From contig CAZMNN010000045.1 in NCBI GenBank assembly GCA_964567665.1, positions 1-20,053 on the forward strand: a stretch of 20,053 bases of DNA. Direction: 5' to 3'. The notes under the pieces are model-generated. The model ran no database searches, was not told where the DNA came from, and was given only the letters and a program-made list of their open reading frames with translations. The first letter of the stretch is position 1. Every line of letters begins with the position of its first letter. The DNA comes from UBA1731 sp964567665 (GTDB lineage: Bacteria > Verrucomicrobiota > Kiritimatiellia > RFP12 > UBA1067). This document shows, piece after piece, positions 15,823 to 20,053 of this stretch. Made by a program: the position numbers and the translations under genes.

Positions 15823-17187
15823 TTAAGGTGCTTTCGGATCCTGTTTTTTCGCGAACGCATTGTACGGCACGAAGTCGCGTTTGGCGCGGACGCTCATCGA
15901 CGGGAACCAGATGTCGTCCTTCGTAAGTCCGCACGTCTCCGCCATGTCGAGTGCGTATTCGAGGCGGCCGAAATCGCCGTTCACGTTGTTTGTGCCGAAC
16001 GTGAACTTGATGCCGCGCATCTTCGCCATCTTGACTATCTTTGCGCTGGGGATGTTGTAGCGTGCGTTGATTTCAAGCGCAATGTGGTGCTTCGCTAAAA
16101 CATCAAGCACACGGTTGATTCGCGCATCCGTCCAGTATTCATCGTACTTCGCCTGCATCGGTGGCGGCAGATACGTCGCGTTGGCGTAGATGTCGACGGG
16201 TTCGTTTGTGAGAATTTTCTCGATTTGATCCACGAGGAAATCCATCCACTCCTCATGTGTCCGTCCGTTCAGCTTGAACTCCGCAGGACGGTAGATGCGC
16301 AGGGGAACGCCACTGTCCACGATGGTCATTGAATCAGTGAACATGTAGTCGAACTGGAGCAGCTGCTCCTTGGAGAACTCGTATGGCCATTTGCGTCCTT
16401 CGCCCTGGACGCCTCGCAGGAACGGCAGAGGCGTGACTTCAGCGAGATAGTCGGACGCCTCGGCGTCGCTGCGCAGCATCCGTCCTACGCCGCCCTCGCC
16501 TACGTTCGGCGCAATCCCGTAGTTTATGCCGTAGTTGAGCGATTTCGCGTGAGCCAGTTCCTTCGTCAGTCCGCCCTTCAGGTGAACATGGAAGTCGATG
16601 ACGGGAAAGTCTCGCTGTTGGGCGCGAATGGCGCGGTCGGTCTGCTCGTCGACGGGCGGCAGCGTGTCGGCGGGATTCGTCTCGCCGTCCGCCAGCGACG
16701 TCAGCACTATGTCCGAAAATGTCACCTGTCCCTTCACGCCGTAGAAGACGAAATCGCCACGCGACAGCAACTGGTCGCGATGGGCTTCGCTGCGCCAGGG
16801 CTTCGCTGGCTCCGTGTAGCAGACGACCGTCTGCCCGTCCACTTTCACTTCAATGTTCTTTTCGCGAACGGACAGCTCGAAGTCGAACGCCCGCCCGTCT
16901 GTGCCCAGCGAACGGTATAGGTTGCGGACGGATGCGAGCGAACCTGTCTTGCGCGAACCGTCGATCGGCCCGTTCTTGAAGAGGATTTCATACCCCTTCA
17001 TCGCGCCATCGGAATGAAACGCAAGCCGCGCCTCGGCGCCCGCGTCTGACAGCGCTTTCGCCTTGAGCGTGAAGTTCCGCACGTTCTCGCCGCACAGCAG
17101 ACGCGAATCGTCCGCCGTCGTCACGGTAACAGGCATCGCGGCGATCACCAGCGGGAGCGCCAACAGCATCGACAGAAGTTTCTTCAT
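15823..17187 (-). CDS. Exported protein: DUF1080-like domain plus PHP-like metal-dependent hydrolase domain
   Basis: A 454-residue protein with a clear signal peptide (MKK, a hydrophobic core to about residue 20, cleavage likely after Ala25). Residues about 28-165 form a beta-rich region resembling the concanavalin-like DUF1080 / 3-keto-disaccharide hydrolase fold (YEILFKNG, FDFELSVREKNIEVKVDGQTV). Residues about 193-454 resemble a PHP or amidohydrolase-type TIM barrel: DFHVHLKGG gives His200 and His202, then DIYANATYLPP and LEINARYNIPS follow. FGTNNVNGD sits where PHP enzymes usually have a metal-binding S/TDAH, so the metal site may be incomplete. The ATG at 17187 is preferred over an in-frame TTG two codons upstream; a GAAAG-type ribosome site precedes it. 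A role in extracytoplasmic carbohydrate breakdown is inference. It has its own promoter. Confidence 0.65.
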   Translation of the reverse strand: MKKLLSMLLALPLVIAAMPVTVTTADDSRLLCGENVRNFTLKAKALSDAGAEARLAFHSDGAMKGYEILFKNGPIDGSRKTGSLASVRNLYRSLGTDGRAFDFELSVREKNIEVKVDGQTVVCYTEPAKPWRSEAHRDQLLSRGDFVFYGVKGQVTFSDIVLTSLADGETNPADTLPPVDEQTDRAIRAQQRDFPVIDFHVHLKGGLTKELAHAKSLNYGINYGIAPNVGEGGVGRMLRSDAEASDYLAEVTPLPFLRGVQGEGRKWPYEFSKEQLLQFDYMFTDSMTIVDSGVPLRIYRPAEFKLNGRTHEEWMDFLVDQIEKILTNEPVDIYANATYLPPPMQAKYDEYWTDARINRVLDVLAKHHIALEINARYNIPSAKIVKMAKMRGIKFTFGTNNVNGDFGRLEYALDMAETCGLTKDDIWFPSMSVRAKRDFVPYNAFAKKQDPKAP

Positions 17188-17513
17188 GTTCAATTCTTTC
17201 AGAGGTTGTTCAAAACAAAACTAAGGCACATTGTACCATTTTCCCCTCTCATTAGGCAGGGCAGTCTATTGCGCACGGCATTTGATGAACCAATCTTGGA
17301 AATCCCGCCATGGGTTTCAATATGGAGTTTACTTCATTGTGGCGAACTGCTGTCCGCAGACTCCTCCGCACGATTTTTCCGAACAGGAAGGGAAGAGAGA
17401 GGAAGGGTTAGAAGACATTGCCGGCTGTCTTCGCCAGGCCGCCGGCTACTGGCGCTTCGGACCAATTCACCAACGGCGGTAGGAAAGGTACCACAACCAA
17501 GGAGCGAAAGCAA
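17188..17513. other. Gene-free stretch
   Basis: Apart from the promoter at 17230-17259, I see no supported gene. A purine-rich stretch lies near 17380-17410. An imperfect hairpin with CGCCAG/CTGGCG arms is at 17433-17438 and 17450-17455. Short open frames here lack ribosome sites and recognisable motifs. Confidence 0.5.
17230..17238 (-). promoter_or_regulatory. Extended -10 promoter of the exported hydrolase gene
   Basis: TGGTACAAT on the minus strand, with CTGCCT at 17254-17259 and an 18-bp spacer. The same spacing and a near-identical hexamer (TTGCCT) occur in the hydrogenase promoter, which supports both. The leader would be about 36 nt. Confidence 0.5.
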
Positions 17514-17765
17514 GTGGGCAGACAGATGAGAGAGATGCCGGAAACGGTCGCGGCGGGCGACGCCATCGAGGTGCAGATATGCCCCGTCGGCGACTTCCCG
17601 AACACAAGGGACGGGCGCACCGTGATGCAGAGGTGCGACGCGGCCGCGCTCAAGGCGGTCGCGGCGGCGTTCGGCGAGCCGGTGCTTGTGGACTTCGACC
17701 ACTCGTCGGACGAGGGCGGTTCGACGCCTTTTACCTTCTACAAGAGAAAGCGAAGGGGACAGTGA
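17514..17765 (+). pseudogene. Truncated Mu-type phage protease (gpI-like) remnant
   Basis: An 83-codon frame starts at GTG 17514, nine bases after AAGGAG (17499-17504); an ATG follows at 17526. Residues about 17-68 fit the start of Mu gpI-like prophage proteases: a beta strand IQICPVGDF-type, then DGRTVMQRCDAAALKAV, then FGEPVLVDFDHSSDEGG, where the DxDH is the family pattern. The match stops after residue 68, and the frame ends 15 codons later in unrelated basic residues. The family normally continues for another 200 or more residues, so this is a 3-prime-truncated relic. No other recognisable Mu head genes survive nearby. Confidence 0.5.
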
Positions 17766-18091
17766 AGAGGAAGGAAGCGAGAGGATGGCGGGACACGGAT
17801 TATCAGTCCGTTGCCTTACCGTTTGGCCGCTTCCGCCGTATCGGAAACGGACACCCTGTGCTTGTGCACTCTCGGACACGGCTCACGGAACCGTGCAGGG
17901 GACGCTCACCTTCCACCCTCTCGGAACGGCAAGATAGCAAACGGCAGGGGCATTGACAAGGGGGACGCGGAAAATTGCATGAAAAATGTCCGGTCGGGCG
18001 AGCCGATCCGAAACGGCGGAAGAGGCCATTTTGCAAGGCGGCAGTTCGGCGCACGAGGCGACGTTCTCGGCCGGTTTGGAGATGATAGGCC
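17766..18091. other. Stretch without a supported gene
   Basis: Two short frames exist: 17785-17937 (50 codons, GGAAG upstream) and 17986-18153 (55 codons, alanine- and glutamate-rich, overlapping the next small ORF). Neither resembles a family I know. A CACGG-AA-CCGTG hairpin lies near 17883-17896. This is probably decayed phage DNA downstream of the gpI-like remnant. Confidence 0.4.
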
Positions 18092-18244
18092 ATGGAGATA
18101 ATCATCAAGACGCATGGAATAGCGGAAGCCGCGAAGGCGGTAAACGGTATTGAAGGCGAACTTCTGTGCGCGGTGATGTCGTTTGGAATATGTGCGATAC
18201 AGATACTTCCGCTGCCATTCGAGATATGCTCAAGCCACCCATGA
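18092..18244 (+). CDS. Small hypothetical ORF, possibly phage-derived
   Basis: Fifty residues beginning MEIIIKTHGIAEAAKAVNGIEGELL. This opening (a short beta strand followed by an alanine-rich helix) is like small phage or mobile-element proteins I have seen that start MEI-x-I-x-x-x-GLAEA, but I cannot name a family. In-frame stop codons TGA-TAG lie just upstream of the ATG, as at closely packed phage gene boundaries. After residue 30 the sequence turns cysteine- and proline-rich, suggesting that the 3-prime part is out of the original context. Confidence 0.3.
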   Translation: MEIIIKTHGIAEAAKAVNGIEGELLCAVMSFGICAIQILPLPFEICSSHP

Positions 18245-18316
18245 TACCAACGGTGTCCAGCATTTGACTAACGGGCATGTCGAAATCCTGGCACTGATTT
18301 CGAAAGAGTGTCCTTT

Positions 18317-18352
18317 ATTATGGCAAACTGCGAACTGTGGGTGCGCCATAAT
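18317..18352. repeat. Inverted repeat upstream of XRE remnant
   Basis: ATTATGGC (18317-18324) and GCCATAAT (18345-18352) form perfect 8-bp arms separated by 20 bp. It could be a distal operator or a small hairpin. Confidence 0.4.
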
Positions 18353-18366
18353 CAAATTTGATTATC
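18348..18366. promoter_or_regulatory. Inverted repeat in the -35 region, operator candidate
   Basis: ATAATC and GATTAT, separated by 7 bp, overlap the right arm of the longer repeat at 18317-18352. They end 17 bp before the -10 hexamer at 18384, so a bound XRE-type regulator would cover the -35 position. Confidence 0.4.
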
Positions 18367-18380
18367 GGCCCCTGAGAAAT

Positions 18381-18389
18381 GATATAATG
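18381..18389 (+). promoter_or_regulatory. Extended -10 promoter before the XRE remnant
   Basis: TGATATAAT, with the predicted start near 18396 and a leader of about 28 nt before the ATG at 18424. No consensus -35 is present. Confidence 0.55.
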
Positions 18390-18423
18390 TCCGTCAAAGT
18401 ATGAAAAGCTTTGCTTTACGGAA

Positions 18424-18552
18424 ATGAACTACAACAAGCTCTGGAAATTGCTTATAGATCGCCACATGACAAAAATGGAGATGTGTCTTTGTCGTGGGGC
18501 TGTCGGCATGGGACAAGGCAGGGGTGGACTTTCAGATTCAACAGCATCATGA
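18424..18552 (+). pseudogene. Truncated XRE/Cro-type regulator
   Basis: The frame begins MNYNKLWKLLIDRHMTKMEM, which matches the first helix of the small (about 65-70 residue) Cro/C1-type HTH regulators that start with a YxKLWKLLID pattern. The similarity stops at about residue 20 (18483), and the remaining 22 codons are unrelated and end at 18550-18552, inside the Mrr-like frame. The recognition helix is missing, so this is not a working repressor. Its promoter and inverted repeats survive upstream and may now drive the downstream composite gene. Confidence 0.5.
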
Positions 18553-19480
18553 CGATGTTTGCAAGAAGCTAAAGCAGAAGATAATGGCTCTTTCTGCTGA
18601 ACAGTTTGAAGAACTCGTTTTGGTGCTTTTTAGGAAGATGGAGTTCACGGCAGTGTCGCGTACTCGCCTAAGCGGAGACGGCGGAATAGATGTTCGTGGC
18701 ACAATGGTCACCAGCGGAGTTATTCGGACTGAGCTTGCGATACAAGTCAAACGGTGGAAAGCGAATAAGACAAAAAAAAAGTGTGAAACGATGCGGATAA
18801 TGGCGACATCAGACTTGCACGGTAACTTTGAGGGACTTGACCCCAAGGGGGCGGATGTCGTCGTTCTCGCAGGCGACATCGCGCCGTTGCGCGGTCGCGG
18901 GGCGTGGCATATCAACGATCAGAAGAAGTGGATCAACAAGCGCTTCCGGGAATGGACTTCGTCATACCCCGACATCCAGTTTGTGATGATCCCTGGCAAC
19001 CACGACTTCTTCCCGATTGCACACATACTTTTCAAGGACAAGGGAATCGAATGGAAGTTCGACTTTTCGCCAAACGTCCATTTCCTTGACGACAGGGGGA
19101 CGGAAATAGACGGCGTCAAGTTCTACGGTTCGCCTTGGGTCCCAATCATCTCATATTCATGGGCGTTCGAGGGCGAACACGATGTGCTTGTCAGTTGGTT
19201 CTCGAAGATTCCTACTGGGATAGATGTGCTTGTCACTCATTCGCCGCCGCGTATTCCAGCCAGCGACGTTGACCGTTCTCTTCAGACCGATTCCGAACAT
19301 TTCGGTTCGCCGGAACTGACCGAGGCAATCATGGAGAAGCGGCCTCGTCTTGTATTCTGCGGACACATACACACGGGTCAGCACAGCGGCGTGGACTTTG
19401 AGGGTAGCAGAATCTACAATGTCTCGCGTCTCGACGAATGCTACGAGATAGCCTACGAACCGACATGGGTGGAGGTGTGA
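18494..19480 (+). CDS. Composite ORF: Mrr-like nuclease half-domain fused to metallophosphoesterase
   Basis: A 328-codon frame (GTG start). Residues about 25-90 match the restriction-endonuclease Mrr_cat fold: the helix EQFEELVLVLFRKMEF, then GDGGIDVRG with Asp66, then QVKRWK with Gln84 and Lys86. The fold stops right after its catalytic QxK. An A9 tract (18772-18780) encodes the KKK junction, and from Met100 a complete calcineurin-like metallophosphoesterase follows: SDLHG (106-110), GDIAP, GNHD (near 168), a TH motif in VTHSPPR, and GHIHTG (near 290). The second part alone (ATG 18791, 229 residues) is a normal-sized enzyme but has no visible ribosome site. The GTG start is also weak (GGAG 13 bases upstream). 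It may be an accidental fusion after a deletion, or a real two-domain protein. Confidence 0.7.
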   Translation: MGLSAWDKAGVDFQIQQHHDDVCKKLKQKIMALSAEQFEELVLVLFRKMEFTAVSRTRLSGDGGIDVRGTMVTSGVIRTELAIQVKRWKANKTKKKCETMRIMATSDLHGNFEGLDPKGADVVVLAGDIAPLRGRGAWHINDQKKWINKRFREWTSSYPDIQFVMIPGNHDFFPIAHILFKDKGIEWKFDFSPNVHFLDDRGTEIDGVKFYGSPWVPIISYSWAFEGEHDVLVSWFSKIPTGIDVLVTHSPPRIPASDVDRSLQTDSEHFGSPELTEAIMEKRPRLVFCGHIHTGQHSGVDFEGSRIYNVSRLDECYEIAYEPTWVEV

Positions 19481-19508
19481 GTCGATGGGTAAGATGTACA
19501 CAGATTTC

Positions 19509-19563
19509 TGTCATTTGCGGAACTAAACGCAAGCCGTTCTTGCATTTAGTTCCGCAAATGACA
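19509..19563. repeat. 55-nt near-perfect palindrome
   Basis: Two 25-nt arms (19509-19533 and 19539-19563) pair with a single mismatch around a CCGTT loop. The outer 19 bp, starting TGTCATTTGCGGAACTAAA, are perfect. No U-run follows, so it is a poor intrinsic terminator. It lies 29 bp after the metallophosphoesterase stop and before the promoter of the restriction locus. It could be a MITE-like element, a recombination scar or a structured RNA. Confidence 0.75.
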
Positions 19564-19599
19564 CCGCAGAAAAACACCGCCGAACGGATGTCAATGTTT

Positions 19600-19608
19600 T
19601 GGTATAAT
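19600..19608 (+). promoter_or_regulatory. Extended -10 promoter of the restriction locus
   Basis: TGGTATAAT, identical to the purF box, with no clear -35. The predicted start near 19615 puts the 19636 ATG about 21 nt downstream and the restriction enzyme ATG about 220 nt downstream. Confidence 0.55.
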
Positions 19609-19635
19609 GGCGACTTGAAAGCGACAGGACGAGAC

Positions 19636-19830
19636 ATGACGATAAGGAGACTGGATGAAGCACGATGCAGATGCGCACGACATTCGTGCGGATTGGGCTG
19701 TGTTGCCGATACAAACGGTAACATGTTTGTGGTGTCGACAATGGCAATAAAGCATCCTAACCCTACCGAATTCAATAATCAAGAAACAGGCATGGCAGAA
19801 TTCATAATCCCTGCAATCAAAGAAAGGTAA
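19636..19830 (+). CDS. Small hypothetical ORF in the leader of the restriction gene
   Basis: Sixty-four codons from ATG 19636, ending three bases before the next gene and in the same frame. I do not recognise it. The last 29 residues (from an internal ATG at 19741, MAIKHPNPTEFNN...) have AT-rich codons like the restriction gene and may be the real short product. A competing 31-codon frame starts at 19655 behind a good AAGGAG site and ends at 19750. Which of these is translated cannot be settled by reading. A 64-residue leader product, a controller-like peptide or an untranslated leader are all possible. Confidence 0.3.
   Translation: MTIRRLDEARCRCARHSCGLGCVADTNGNMFVVSTMAIKHPNPTEFNNQETGMAEFIIPAIKER
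19674..19690 (+). other. Leader hairpin
   Basis: CGCACGA-CAT-TCGTGCG forms a perfect 7-bp stem inside the presumed transcript between the promoter at 19600 and the restriction gene. It favours a structured leader over a long coding frame here. Confidence 0.4.
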
Positions 19831-19833
19831 GAC

Positions 19834-20053
19834 ATGATAAACACGACTGTCGAAAAGCCTGGCTTGTACGGCCTTAAAAACTCAAATAGGAACTTTGCCG
19901 ATCCTGATTGCTGGGGCAAAAATCAATTCAACAACACATTTCCAGCCGCGCTATGTTGTTATATGAGGGATGCCAAACACGCCGCAAACTACATTTCCGT
20001 GACGGCCGGCAAGCCACAGATATCTGAAATTCCGTTTGACTTGGTTTTCGGTA
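19834..20053 (+). CDS. Type II restriction endonuclease, HindVP-like (5-prime part)
   Basis: The first 73 residues of a gene that runs off the window. The segments GLYGLKNSNRNFADPDCWGK, NQFNNTFPAALCCYMRD and EIPFDLVFG fit the N-terminus of the HindVP family (recognition GRCGYC in the founding enzyme) as I remember it. The catalytic region lies beyond the window. Base composition is AT-richer than the housekeeping genes, consistent with acquisition. A cognate cytosine-5 methyltransferase should lie next to it; none is complete upstream, so it is expected downstream. Other restriction families with similar N-termini are possible. Confidence 0.55.
   Translation, partial: MINTTVEKPGLYGLKNSNRNFADPDCWGKNQFNNTFPAALCCYMRDAKHAANYISVTAGKPQISEIPFDLVFG

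Noticed and set aside
10300..15826. Plus-strand open frames over mutL-ddl (for example 10300-11262, 13129-13893, 14795-15826)
   Set aside because: Same reason: mirror frames of the division genes, with no recognisable domains.
17231..17482. Open frame in the gap before the Mu-type remnant
   Set aside because: TTG start inside a minus-strand promoter, no ribosome site, no recognisable motif.
19509..19563. Integron attC site or CRISPR repeat
   Set aside because: The arms lack the attC R-box consensus and the characteristic unpaired bases, and the element occurs once in the window without spacers.

Overview
The window is a bacterial chromosome segment, GC-rich (roughly 60%) over its first 17 kb and visibly AT-richer after about 18.2 kb. 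It encodes a four-subunit electron-bifurcating [FeFe]-hydrogenase, an outward-facing anaerobic metabolism, a Gram-negative-style dcw tail (ddl-ftsQ-ftsA-ftsZ) and a secreted protein of a DUF1080-like/PHP-like kind. Together these suggest an anaerobic member of the Verrucomicrobiota/Kiritimatiellota/Lentisphaerota group, possibly from a gut. This placement is inference from gene content, not from a marker search.

Layout. (1) 80-4794, plus strand: an operon hndA-hndB-hndC-hndD for an NAD(P)/ferredoxin-coupled [FeFe]-hydrogenase, with a promoter, a palindromic operator candidate over its -10 box and a 12-bp terminator hairpin. (2) 4795-9657, plus strand: a variant PurF amidophosphoribosyltransferase, then a 1.1-kresidue membrane/TPR protein 24 bp downstream. 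(3) 9694-15739, minus strand: ddl-ftsQ-ftsA-ftsZ-mutL, with overlapping or near-touching junctions from ftsQ onward. Its FtsZ and MutL both carry changed active-site motifs. (4) 15823-17238, minus strand: an exported two-domain protein. (5) 17.2-20.05 kb: an accessory, gene-poor zone of fragments. It holds a truncated Mu-type protease-I remnant, a small phage-like ORF, a truncated XRE regulator behind an operator-like promoter, an Mrr-nuclease half-domain fused in frame across an A9 tract to a complete metallophosphoesterase, a 55-nt near-perfect palindrome, and the start of a HindVP-like type II restriction enzyme that runs off the window.

How the parts work together. Region 1 would couple oxidation of NAD(P)H plus reduced ferredoxin to H2 formation (or the reverse). 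Region 3 is housekeeping: D-Ala-D-Ala synthesis, divisome assembly and mismatch repair in one transcription unit. Region 5 looks like a hotspot for mobile and defence DNA where earlier insertions have decayed.

A shared feature across regions is the promoter style: seven sites carry an extended -10 box close to TGnTATAAT, mostly without a recognisable -35. The most unusual single items are the FtsZ with a replaced T7-loop catalytic aspartate, the Mrr/metallophosphoesterase composite, the long palindrome at 19509-19563, and the eroded glutaminase motifs plus cysteine-rich tail of PurF. I did not find a clearly self-contained, previously undescribed system. All identifications are from reading motifs; no database search was run.
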